A stretch of DNA of 64,000 nt from DATFXM01 sp035315885 (GTDB lineage: Bacteria; Acidobacteriota; Blastocatellia; UBA7656). Made by a program: the position numbers and the translations under genes. Shown piece by piece: positions 1 to 7,774 of this stretch. The notes below the pieces were generated by a model. It ran no database searches and was not told where the DNA came from. It worked only from the letters and a program-made list of their open reading frames with translations. The DNA is taken from contig DATFXM010000174.1 of assembly GCA_035315885.1 (NCBI GenBank), forward strand, positions 116,719-180,718, in the 5' to 3' direction. Within the stretch, counting starts at the first letter, position 1. Every line of letters starts with the position of its first letter.

Positions 1-62
1 GGCCACCCCGAAGGGCGCCCATAGCTTCGTTGCTCGTGTCATAAACTCCACCTCTAAGTTGC

Positions 63-728
63 TCAGAGCAGTCGACTATTTTTTGCGGGATCATTAATTC
101 TATCACCCGAACCGTTGGTGTCAACAAGCGTTCCCGCTTCTGAAAGCCACCGCGCCAGACTGCGAAAGGCCCGCCCTCGGTGGCTGACTAACCATTTTTC
201 CTCGTGCGATAGCTCGGCAAAGGTCCTGCCCAGCGGCGGGTAATAGAATACCGGATCGTACCCGAATCCGCCGCTCCCCCGAGCCTCTGTGAGGATCCTC
301 CCCCGAACGTCGCCCTCGAAGACCTTTTCTCCGTGACTCCAGACGATCGCGGCCGCGCACACAAATCGAGCCCCTCTTAGATCTGAAGCGACGCCGGACA
401 TCTCCTCGAGGAGATGTCCAGTCCGCTGGGCATCGGTCGCGTTCGGGCCCGCGTAACGTGCAGAGTAAATACCGGGCCTACCCTTCAGGGCATCGACTTC
501 GATTCCGCTATCGTCGGCGATCGTAACCAAACCCGACTTCTCAAAGTAATATCTCGCCTTGAGCAGGGCGTTTTCTCCAAAGGTCGAGCCGGTTTCAATG
601 ATCTCGCCCGATATCACGTCCGATAACGACAATGACTCTAAGCCGATCACTTCGAGGTCCAAAGCCACGAGTTCTCGAGTAAGTTCCGCGATCTTGCCCG
701 GATTCGAGGTAGCCAGCAAAACACGCAT
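63..728 (-). CDS. rdgB: RdgB/HAM1-family XTP/dITP diphosphatase
   Basis: This is a house-cleaning nucleotide pyrophosphatase that hydrolyses dITP, XTP and other non-canonical purine triphosphates to the monophosphate plus pyrophosphate in the cytosol, keeping deaminated bases out of DNA and RNA. The 221-residue protein shows the family signatures in order: SNPGK at residues 8-12 for the triphosphate, the acidic DDSGIEVDAL box at 72-81, GFGYDPVF at 154-161 and SHRGRA at 182-187 for base recognition. It is slightly longer than the usual 190-200 residues because of a polar C-terminal tail of about 20 residues. It stands alone on the minus strand. The bases to its left (1-62) hold no gene I can recognise. 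Confidence 0.96.
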   Translation of the reverse strand: MRVLLATSNPGKIAELTRELVALDLEVIGLESLSLSDVISGEIIETGSTFGENALLKARYYFEKSGLVTIADDSGIEVDALKGRPGIYSARYAGPNATDAQRTGHLLEEMSGVASDLRGARFVCAAAIVWSHGEKVFEGDVRGRILTEARGSGGFGYDPVFYYPPLGRTFAELSHEEKWLVSHRGRAFRSLARWLSEAGTLVDTNGSGDRINDPAKNSRLL

Positions 729-991
729 CGTCTCCGAACTATATCACGTACACTTGTAAGAACGGCGTGAGTGCATATCTTGCAAGCGACGTAAGTCCGA
801 AGACAGTACACTACGGTCGAATCAAAATGATTGATCGGCGCTCGGCCGTATACTAAATGTGGCATTTGCACCTAAAGTAAATATTTCCTCCAAAATATGT
901 ATTTTTTACACGTAAATAGCCTCCATATCGTGACAGCAGGGGACATCGGAAGTGAATAAGTTGGCCGAAACGTTGAACATCGTTCCCGAAA

Positions 992-1158
992 TGAGTGGCT
1001 AACCCCGAATGGCACTCAGCTTGCACCACGGCTTGTGGGGCAAGAGATACGGGTGATGACAACATCACTTCCTGTTCTCGATTCTCGGTCACCGGGGTGA
1101 GGACGGTGACCGGAAGACAGGCGACGCAGTCTTCCCACGCTGCGTCGCCTATTTTTTT
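992..1158 (+). ncRNA. candidate structured RNA or leader ending in an intrinsic terminator
   Basis: Five hairpins follow one another with little unpaired sequence. They are 992-997/1013-1018 (6 bp), 1020-1024/1040-1044 with an inner 1026-1029/1035-1038 helix, 1053-1058/1063-1068 (6 bp, 4-nt loop), 1086-1093/1105-1112 (8 bp) and the 11-bp terminator helix 1119-1129/1140-1150 followed by seven T. No convincing reading frame occupies this strand. The peptidase gene begins 170 nt further on, so this could be a free small RNA or an attenuated leader. It does not match tmRNA, RNase P RNA, SRP RNA or a riboswitch class that I know by sight. The 5' end is unknown, since no clear promoter was found. 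Confidence 0.4.
1119..1158 (+). terminator. intrinsic terminator
   Basis: A perfect 11-bp GC-rich helix (1119-1129 with 1140-1150), a 10-nt loop and a run of seven T at 1152-1158 make a textbook rho-independent terminator on the plus strand. No plus-strand protein gene lies upstream of it in the window, which is the main reason to suspect a small RNA here. Confidence 0.85.
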
Positions 1159-1329
1159 GTGCTCACCTCCTGTTAAGCCCCGTCCAGCCTACAGGAAACT
1201 GGTGCAATCCGAGATCTCCAGTGATCAAGTCCGAGGAATCTAACTATGGGCCTTCAGCCTGTTACCACCTTGACACCTGCCGTCAGCGCCGATAAGTTTT
1301 AAGACCTTCTGTCCGCGCCAAGGTCCTGC

Positions 1330-2817
1330 ATGTTTGATCAATACCGCCACGAGTATTCGGAGTTTCACACCGCTTCGATGCGAGAACACTATTTGTTTCT
1401 CTCGGGTCAAAAGCCGACGCTGGAAATCGCTCCGATCTACGAGCGGTTCAGCGATCTTTTCACCCTCGAAGTCATCGCTAAACTTAAAGTTGAACTGAAC
1501 CAGATATCCGGTCATTTTGAAACCGCGAGAAAATCGCTCAATCGCTTCCTACTTTTTTCCGTAGAGCAGTTCCTGGAAGACTCGGTGAAGAGCCTTACAG
1601 AGCAGATCAACGAATATGAATCCGCCGCTACGGTTCAGTGGAATGGTCAGCCGATGACGTTTCACGATGCCGCAGTGCGGCTGGCGGTCGAAAGTAATCG
1701 CGAGACCAGGCGTGCCATTCAGGCAAGCCGCGCTGCGATCATCGAGGGATCGAATGACCTTCGAGCAGAACGACTCGGCAAGATCCACCAGGCCGCGCTT
1801 GGACTTGGTGAGCCGAGTTACAGAGCCCTGTTCGAATCGCTGAGGGGAATCGATTACGCTGCGCTGGCCGGTAGCGCCCGGGAGATGCTGACCGCGACGG
1901 AATCAACATACCTGAGGGCAATCGAGTCGGCGCTGCCAAGAACGGTGGGAGTGTCGTTGAATGAGGCGGAACGGTTCGACGCCGTCTACTTTCTGCACCT
2001 GACCGAATATGACGAGCACTTTCCGGTAGACGGCCTGGTCCCGACTTACATGCGGACCATGTCGCAATTGGGAATAGACGCTTCTGAGCAAGGACACATC
2101 TTCATCGACAGTGAGCCTCGTCCCAGAAAAACGGCCCGCGCGTTTTGCATGCCGATTTCGGTGCCGGATGATGTCCGTCTGGTGATCAGACCCTCGGGAG
2201 GCCAGTCAGATTACCAGTCGTTGCTGCACGAATCCGGACACGCGCAGCACTACGGCTGGACCGCGTCGTCTCTTGCGCCGGAGTTCAAATACACCGGCGA
2301 TTACGCACTGACCGAGACTTATGCGTTTCTGATGAATCACCTTGTGTCTGATGGCGAATGGCTAGCCGAGACGATCGGATTCAGAGACACCGAAGAGTTT
2401 ACTCGTTCGGTGATGCTTGCGCGGCTCGTTACTGTCCGGCGATACGCCGCAAAACTTGTTTACGAGCTATCGCTGCACGATGGGGCGGACCTGAGCAGCG
2501 CTGCAGCGCTCTACGCCGAACTGCAGACGGCGGCCACCGGTTTCAACACTCAGCAGACTGAGTTCTTGTACGATCTGGATGATTGTTTCTACAGCGCCGG
2601 TTATCTTCGCGCCTGGGCACTTGAGGTCGCGCTTCGAGACTATCTGAAGACGAGGTACGGCGTGCGATGGTGGGCTTCAACCAGAGCGGGTTCCCTCCTC
2701 AAAGAGCTCTGGGAAACCGGCGATCTATACAACGCGGATGAAATGGCGTCGCAACTCGGGCTGGCTCCGATCTCGTTCGATATGCTCATTGAAGAATTCA
2801 ATCGAGCGCTCAAATAG
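1330..2817 (+). CDS. M3-like zinc metallopeptidase (oligoendopeptidase family)
   Basis: A 495-residue predicted zinc metallopeptidase. The motif HESGH (300-304) matches HExxH, with two zinc-binding histidines and the catalytic glutamate. A downstream glutamate in LTET (E329) sits where the third zinc ligand of M3/thimet-type peptidases lies. The protein is almost wholly helical in composition and lacks a signal peptide or membrane segments, so it is probably cytosolic and cleaves short peptides. The family normally reads HEFGH; here the third motif residue is Ser. The ATG at 1330 has only a weak AAGG upstream, so the start is not certain. aroB follows 14 nt after the stop and is probably cotranscribed. 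Confidence 0.8.
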   Translation: MFDQYRHEYSEFHTASMREHYLFLSGQKPTLEIAPIYERFSDLFTLEVIAKLKVELNQISGHFETARKSLNRFLLFSVEQFLEDSVKSLTEQINEYESAATVQWNGQPMTFHDAAVRLAVESNRETRRAIQASRAAIIEGSNDLRAERLGKIHQAALGLGEPSYRALFESLRGIDYAALAGSAREMLTATESTYLRAIESALPRTVGVSLNEAERFDAVYFLHLTEYDEHFPVDGLVPTYMRTMSQLGIDASEQGHIFIDSEPRPRKTARAFCMPISVPDDVRLVIRPSGGQSDYQSLLHESGHAQHYGWTASSLAPEFKYTGDYALTETYAFLMNHLVSDGEWLAETIGFRDTEEFTRSVMLARLVTVRRYAAKLVYELSLHDGADLSSAAALYAELQTAATGFNTQQTEFLYDLDDCFYSAGYLRAWALEVALRDYLKTRYGVRWWASTRAGSLLKELWETGDLYNADEMASQLGLAPISFDMLIEEFNRALK

Positions 2818-2831
2818 ACTCTCCTGCCGGT

Positions 2832-3926
2832 ATGATCAGACCGCTCACCGTCAGACTTGGTACTCGGAGTTACAGCATCCTGATTGGCGAGGGACTGCTG
2901 GATCAGGTAGGCCCATTAGCGCGTAAAGCGCTTGGGAGTACCGCACGACGAGTAGCGCTTATAACAAACACAACAGTGAATAAGCTCTACGGAGAGCGAG
3001 TCTCTGGCTCGCTGACGGACGCCGGATTCCGGGTGTTCGAGGCCTCGATCAAGGACGGCGAACGATTCAAGACTCTAGGCACAGCCGAAAAACTGTTTGA
3101 CTCGCTCATCGAGCAGAATTTCGAGCGCTCGGACGCGATCGTGGCGCTGGGAGGCGGGGTGGTCGGAGACCTCGCCGGGTTTGTTGCCGCAACTTTCTTG
3201 CGAGGCATCCGGTTCGTCCAGGTACCGACTACGCTTCTGGCTCAGATTGATAGTTCAGTCGGGGGTAAGACAGGAGTCAATCACCGCCTCGGAAAGAACC
3301 TGATCGGTTCATTCCATCAGCCCTCGCTGGTGGTCATCGATCCGGCGACGCTTCGATCACTCCCCGAGAGAGAGTTATCGGCAGGCATGTTCGAGGCGGT
3401 GAAATACGGCGTCATACGGGATTTCCGGCTGTTTCAACGGATCGACAAACGCTTGGAATCGATAGCCGGGGTGGAGATCGGACCTACGTGCGAACTCATC
3501 AGGCGGTGTTGTGCGATCAAAGCCGAGGTGGTCAGAGAGGATGAACGGGAGAGTGGCTTACGCCGGATCCTTAACTTTGGTCACACTGTCGGGCACGCCC
3601 TGGAGTCAGCAACGAAGTACAAACGGTTCCTACATGGCGAGGCGGTGGGTCTGGGAATGATCGCCGAATCCCTGGTATCCCGGAGAATGGGTCTCCTCGG
3701 CACGGAGGCCCTTTTGGCCATAACGGCCCTGGTAACCCGGGTAGGCACCGTCCCATCGGCTTCAACTCTTGCATTCGATGATATAATTTCAGCCATGGTT
3801 CGCGACAAGAAGACTCAGGCTGGCCGCCTGGTCTTTGTTTTACCGGTTGAAATCGGACGCGTGACCATACGATCCGATGTGCCCCTACCTGTTGTGAAGA
3901 AAGCCCTCAGCGAAGCGCTCTCATAG
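2832..3926 (+). CDS. aroB: 3-dehydroquinate synthase
   Basis: Second enzyme of the shikimate pathway, converting DAHP to 3-dehydroquinate with NAD and a divalent metal (Zn or Co). The 364-residue length is normal. The NAD-binding GGGVVGD lies at 107-113 and the substrate/NAD loop SSVGGKTGVN at 141-150. The three metal ligands are visible as E188 (in FEAVKYG), H251 (FGHTVGH) and H268 (HGEAVG). It starts 14 nt after the M3-like peptidase gene without a strong ribosome site, suggesting translational coupling. No other aro gene lies nearby. Confidence 0.97.
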   Translation: MIRPLTVRLGTRSYSILIGEGLLDQVGPLARKALGSTARRVALITNTTVNKLYGERVSGSLTDAGFRVFEASIKDGERFKTLGTAEKLFDSLIEQNFERSDAIVALGGGVVGDLAGFVAATFLRGIRFVQVPTTLLAQIDSSVGGKTGVNHRLGKNLIGSFHQPSLVVIDPATLRSLPERELSAGMFEAVKYGVIRDFRLFQRIDKRLESIAGVEIGPTCELIRRCCAIKAEVVREDERESGLRRILNFGHTVGHALESATKYKRFLHGEAVGLGMIAESLVSRRMGLLGTEALLAITALVTRVGTVPSASTLAFDDIISAMVRDKKTQAGRLVFVLPVEIGRVTIRSDVPLPVVKKALSEALS

Positions 3927-4003
3927 CGCCGACTCTTGAACTCAAGACAAGCCAACCAGGCCATCCACCAGCTTCGGGCGAGCTGTCTTATGGAGAGAAC
4001 CTT

Positions 4004-4384
4004 ATGAGTAGAGTAGTACGCTTGCGTGAGGGCGAGCGCGGAGCAGTAAAAATACAGACGGTGTTGCTGCTGATCGCGCTGGCCGTTGTGTCATTCGTAG
4101 CCATCAAAATAGCTCCGGTCTACGTCGAGGAACAAAAGGTCATCCACGAGGTGGACGAGATTGCGCGGATCTCCGCGGTTCGCGGCTACAAGGAAGACAA
4201 AGTGGCAAAGGAAATCAACAAAATCCAAGGTGATTTCAGCCTGCCCGAGGACTCGATCTCGTTCAACGTCAATGCTGCGAATCGAAAAGTAAAGATCACT
4301 GTAGGCTACAAGCGTGACATCGATCTTCTGGTGACTACCTACGCCTGGCAGGTCTCCCACGAAGTCGAAGGAAGGGAGCTATAA
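4004..4384 (+). CDS. DUF4845-like single-pass membrane protein
   Basis: A 126-residue protein with a basic N-terminus, one hydrophobic helix (about residues 18-38) and a soluble C-terminal part. The segment after the membrane helix, with APVYVEEQ and a following helical region, resembles DUF4845 proteins, which have a pilin-like short N-terminus and one transmembrane helix; their function is unknown. A GGAGAG ribosome site precedes the ATG at 4004. The gene lies 77 nt after aroB and is followed by a strong hairpin. The family assignment rests on the visible pattern only. Confidence 0.65.
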   Translation: MSRVVRLREGERGAVKIQTVLLLIALAVVSFVAIKIAPVYVEEQKVIHEVDEIARISAVRGYKEDKVAKEINKIQGDFSLPEDSISFNVNAANRKVKITVGYKRDIDLLVTTYAWQVSHEVEGREL

Positions 4385-4386
4385 GC

Positions 4387-4415
4387 ATGAGGCTCGGGTG
4401 ACCCTCGAGCCTCAT
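4387..4415 (+). terminator. GC-rich hairpin, possible terminator
   Basis: A perfect 10-bp helix (4387-4396 with 4406-4415) starts two bases after the stop codon of the DUF4845-like gene. No T run follows, so it may act with Rho or as an mRNA 3'-end stabiliser rather than as a classic intrinsic terminator. Confidence 0.5.
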
Positions 4416-4495
4416 CCATCCTCTACCAAGCCGATCCGACCCTGGTGCGCCCCTTCGCGCCATTCCTATCGATACCAGCCCACACAACCGCGCGT

Positions 4496-4525
4496 TTGAC
4501 TGTGCAACTGCGCGGCTCCTATCAT
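4496..4525 (+). promoter_or_regulatory. sigma-70-type promoter of the M16-like gene
   Basis: TTGACT at 4496-4501 and TATCAT at 4520-4525 are separated by 18 bp. The predicted start near 4532 leaves a very short leader carrying AAGGAG at 4538-4543, directly before the GTG at 4551. Confidence 0.55.
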
Positions 4526-4550
4526 TCTAATCGCACTAAGGAGCCTCGCG

Positions 4551-7493
4551 GTGAAGTCTTCCACACTCACGGCTGTAGCAGCCGGTCTTCTGCTACCGAT
4601 CATTGGCCTTCAAACACTCGTCGTTTCCGCTCAGAGCGGTCGCGGACGCCCCAGAGTTGCGCCACCTTCTACAACAGCGCCGCCTCCACCCGTCACGATC
4701 CCGGCCGATGCCGCCGTAGTCAAGCAGGAACAAAACGGTTTCACATCGCGCGTAGTGCTGCGCAACGGGATTACCGTCATCGTCGATGAACAGCATTCCT
4801 TACCCATAGCCGCTGCGGTTGCCTGCGTCAGACGAACCGATAAGAGCGCCGACGCGCGTCTTGTTTCAGCGCTCGTTCAGCGCATCATCCTGCGCGGCAC
4901 AGTCACACGACCTCAAGGGAAAGCCGTAGCAGACTTGCGAGCCCTGGGCGGACAACTCGACGCTTTCATCACTCAAGACGCAAGCGTTCTCGCAGCCGTA
5001 GGCCCTTCAAGCAAACTCAAAGAGACGTTGGCAATCCAATCGGACCTGGTTCGGAATGCTCTGCTCGACGCCGAAGATGTTCGCCGCGAACTTCAACTGG
5101 CCTCCGATGAGCTCAAGGCCTTTGGCAATCTGAGCTCAGACTCTACGCGACTAGCCCGCGCACAACTCGATCAGAACGACGATCCCTGGCCAATCAAAGC
5201 CACCGAGTCAAACATATCCTCAGTGACGCGAGAGCGTTTGCTGGATTCCTATCGCTCTGCCTTCAACCCCGCCAATCTTGTCGTCGTAGTCGTTGGAGAT
5301 GTAGTGCCGTACACCGCGCTCATCGAAGTCCAGCAGAGCTACGGGAACTTTGTTGTGAATCCACGAGCGGCCGCAACCTCGCCCTCTGGAAAGCCGAAGC
5401 CGGGGGTTGCAGTTTCAACAACGACGCCCAAATCCGCGCAAGCTGACGCAAGAGCGGGTCAGTCGCCAACAACAACCTCCCCGGACAATGAAGCTGCCAC
5501 GCCGAAGCCATCCGACAGCGTCAGTGCGAGCTACTACAACGAGCGCCTCGATATCAGGCAGGGCCGCGCGCGGGTGGAGTTTCCGGGTCCCGGATTAGAA
5601 TCCCCGGATTGGTCTGCGATCGAAGTCTTGACGTCGATACTGGGCATAGGTCGTGCCAGCCGGCTGCACCGGACCCTGATAGACGCGCAGTTGGCGGCTG
5701 ATCGAGTTGAAGCCAGTTACATTCCCGGCGGCGAAACAAGTGTGATCAGGTTTCAACTCTGGCCGACTCAGGATGCGCGCGGAGCCGGGTCTTTGGACAG
5801 CGTAGAGTCCGGTCTGTTTCGAGAGCTGGACCGAATCCGCCGAGAACTTGTCTCCGAAGGAGAGCTCGCTCGTGCGAAATCGATCCTGGAGGAGCGATTT
5901 CTTGAACTCGATTCATCTTTCCTGAACAGGGCGATTCGGATGGGGCTGGGCGAAGCGAGCCAAGGAGGCATCGCCGATGTAGTGGGCTACCGAAGCAAGA
6001 TACGTTCGGTTCGAGCTGAAGACGTTCAGAAAGTTGCTGGGAAGTATCTGATCGCCAACGCTGCGGTGGTCCGGGAAATTGAGCCTCTGAGCGCCCCGCC
6101 GCGAACGTTCGATGCGGATAGATTTGCTGCAACGGTAGCAACCTGGGCTCCAGGATTTTCAAAACCGGTGGACTCGGCTTCGATCAGGCCGGCGGATCCG
6201 ACTCAGTCATCCGCGCCGCTGGCACAAAGCGAGGAAAGGCCGGCCAGGGAATCGATCGAGCCCCTACCGGTGAAGGACTTCTCGACGCTGAACGGGCCGC
6301 GCGCATTCGTCCGCGAGGACCATGCCCACGCTCTTGTAACCATCGCCTTGTTTTTTCAAGGCGGGCGTTTGCTCGAAACCGCTTCGAACGCGGGGATCAC
6401 CGAGCTAATGCTTCGTTCAATGATCTACGGCACCGCCAGACGGAGCTACAATCAGCTCACCGACGAGTTGGAACAGCGAGGCGCGCGTCTTGAAGCAGTT
6501 TCAGAGGCGGATTTTTTTGGCTTCGTGTTGAGCGTTCCATCTAGAAACGCCGACCGAGTGCTGCGGATTCTGCGGGACATCGTCGAGGAACCTGCGTTCA
6601 GAGAGGACGAAGTAAAGCGCGCCGCGCTTGGACAACTTTTCGAGATCAGGAGCGATCGCGATTCTCTGGTCTCGAACGCGCAGATGCTGCTTAGGGCGTC
6701 TCTGTTTCCCGGTCACGCATACGCCATGCCTCCGCACGGAACTGAAGAAATATTGGTCAAGATCACCGCCGAACAGTTGCAGGAATGGCACGCAAAGCTG
6801 ATCAAACGCCAATACCCCTTGATTGTGATAGTCGGGGATACGGACGGCTCAGCACTGGTGTCTGGACAGCTCGCTGAAGGTTTCAGGCGTCGCGATCTGG
6901 ATACATCGCTGCAGGTGAAACTGCCGGCTATGTCGGCTCCTGGAGAGAAAGCCGATACGCGAAATCAGCCGGTCAACGCGATTGCTTTGGGATATAGCGG
7001 TCCTAAGGGTTCAAGCTCTGACCGGGCTGCGCTGGCGTTGCTTGTGGAAGCGATGAATGGACCGGGCGGTTTGCTGTGGCGTGAACTGCGCGACAAGCAG
7101 GGACTCGCGCTGGGTTCGTTTTTTGCGTCCGAATCGTGGTTCGCGGGTGGCAGTATCTCGATATGCGCAATCGGATCGATGGGTAAGGAACCGGCGCTTC
7201 GTGCTGCGATGCTCTCGCTGCTTCAGGGAGTGGGGCGCGTCGGGCTGAATGAAAAGGATTTCGAGGGAGCGATGGCGGCGGCCTTCGGTGCAAGGCTGTC
7301 GCAGCTTCAGTCGCAGCGTTTCCACGCGCTCGAATACGCGCGGGCGGTCTATTATCAGCAACAGGCGGCCTCGGTTGACGGCCCGACCGAAGATGCAGTG
7401 AAGATCACTCCAGAAGAGTTGAAGCGAGCCACGACTACTTATCTGAAGGGCACGCCATCCATTGGTGTCATTCGATCTCGCGCGCAGAAATGA
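4551..7493 (+). CDS. two-module M16-like protein lacking both HxxEH zinc motifs
   Basis: A 980-residue exported protein built from two M16 (pitrilysin/processing-peptidase) modules, roughly residues 60-530 and 570-975, behind a signal peptide (about 1-28) and a proline-rich linker. Active M16 enzymes carry HxxEH in the first helix of a module. Here the equivalent positions read SALVQ in the first module and TELML in the second, so neither can bind zinc as the family does. Both modules keep the downstream R/Y substrate-region pattern and the NPANLVVVVVGDV type strand. It could be a chaperone-like or peptide-binding relative, or the non-catalytic partner of another M16 protein. GTG start with AAGGAG 7 nt upstream. 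It is transcribed alone. Confidence 0.85.
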   Translation: MKSSTLTAVAAGLLLPIIGLQTLVVSAQSGRGRPRVAPPSTTAPPPPVTIPADAAVVKQEQNGFTSRVVLRNGITVIVDEQHSLPIAAAVACVRRTDKSADARLVSALVQRIILRGTVTRPQGKAVADLRALGGQLDAFITQDASVLAAVGPSSKLKETLAIQSDLVRNALLDAEDVRRELQLASDELKAFGNLSSDSTRLARAQLDQNDDPWPIKATESNISSVTRERLLDSYRSAFNPANLVVVVVGDVVPYTALIEVQQSYGNFVVNPRAAATSPSGKPKPGVAVSTTTPKSAQADARAGQSPTTTSPDNEAATPKPSDSVSASYYNERLDIRQGRARVEFPGPGLESPDWSAIEVLTSILGIGRASRLHRTLIDAQLAADRVEASYIPGGETSVIRFQLWPTQDARGAGSLDSVESGLFRELDRIRRELVSEGELARAKSILEERFLELDSSFLNRAIRMGLGEASQGGIADVVGYRSKIRSVRAEDVQKVAGKYLIANAAVVREIEPLSAPPRTFDADRFAATVATWAPGFSKPVDSASIRPADPTQSSAPLAQSEERPARESIEPLPVKDFSTLNGPRAFVREDHAHALVTIALFFQGGRLLETASNAGITELMLRSMIYGTARRSYNQLTDELEQRGARLEAVSEADFFGFVLSVPSRNADRVLRILRDIVEEPAFREDEVKRAALGQLFEIRSDRDSLVSNAQMLLRASLFPGHAYAMPPHGTEEILVKITAEQLQEWHAKLIKRQYPLIVIVGDTDGSALVSGQLAEGFRRRDLDTSLQVKLPAMSAPGEKADTRNQPVNAIALGYSGPKGSSSDRAALALLVEAMNGPGGLLWRELRDKQGLALGSFFASESWFAGGSISICAIGSMGKEPALRAAMLSLLQGVGRVGLNEKDFEGAMAAAFGARLSQLQSQRFHALEYARAVYYQQQAASVDGPTEDAVKITPEELKRATTTYLKGTPSIGVIRSRAQK

Positions 7494-7504
7494 TCGAGAT
7501 GGGG

Positions 7505-7684
7505 GCGTTGTCCCCGCCTTTCGCGATTAGCCAACGTCGGGTTTCAAAGGAAAGGTTCGAAAAGGACGCAAAGGCGTCGAGCGTTGTCGACTTTGAGTCC
7601 TTTGCGAACCTTTGCGGTCTTGCGAACCTCTGCGGTCTTTGCGTGAAACCCGGCTTACTTAATCGCTCATAGCGGGGACAACGC
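7505..7684. repeat. 180-bp imperfect palindrome (MITE-like)
   Basis: Nested inverted repeats fill the gap between two convergent genes. The outer arms are 13 bp and perfect (7505-7517 with 7672-7684). GCGATTA-type arms lie inside them, then GGGTTTC at 7539-7545 with GAAACCC at 7645-7651. The core near 7554-7617 is an imperfect hairpin built of GGTTCG/CGAACC and GCAAAG/CTTTG steps. The right half adds short 8-9-nt direct repeats of the TTTGCGGTC type. No open reading frame is supported inside. It resembles a non-autonomous palindromic element, but no target-site duplication is obvious. Confidence 0.55.
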
Positions 7685-7715
7685 GAACTCACGCAAGTCG
7701 ATCCCCAAAACAAAA

Positions 7716-7746
7716 CGCGGGGCGGTCTGAGTAAGACCGCCCCGCG
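7716..7746. terminator. bidirectional intrinsic terminator
   Basis: A 13-bp perfect GC-rich helix (7716-7728 with 7734-7746) has a 5-nt loop and is flanked by T-rich sequence on both strands: TTCTTTT to the right, and AAAACAAAA read as T on the minus strand. It lies between the convergent M16-like and OmpA-like genes and should stop transcripts from both. Confidence 0.85.
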
Positions 7747-7774
7747 ATTCTTTTCGAACCGCAATGGTTCGACG

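Noticed and set aside
992..1158. 6S RNA, tmRNA, RNase P RNA or SRP RNA
   Set aside because: The hairpins are arranged in series. The long closed rod of 6S, the tRNA-like ends of tmRNA, the GAGGAAAGTC-type core of RNase P RNA and the GGAAG-type SRP loop are not seen.
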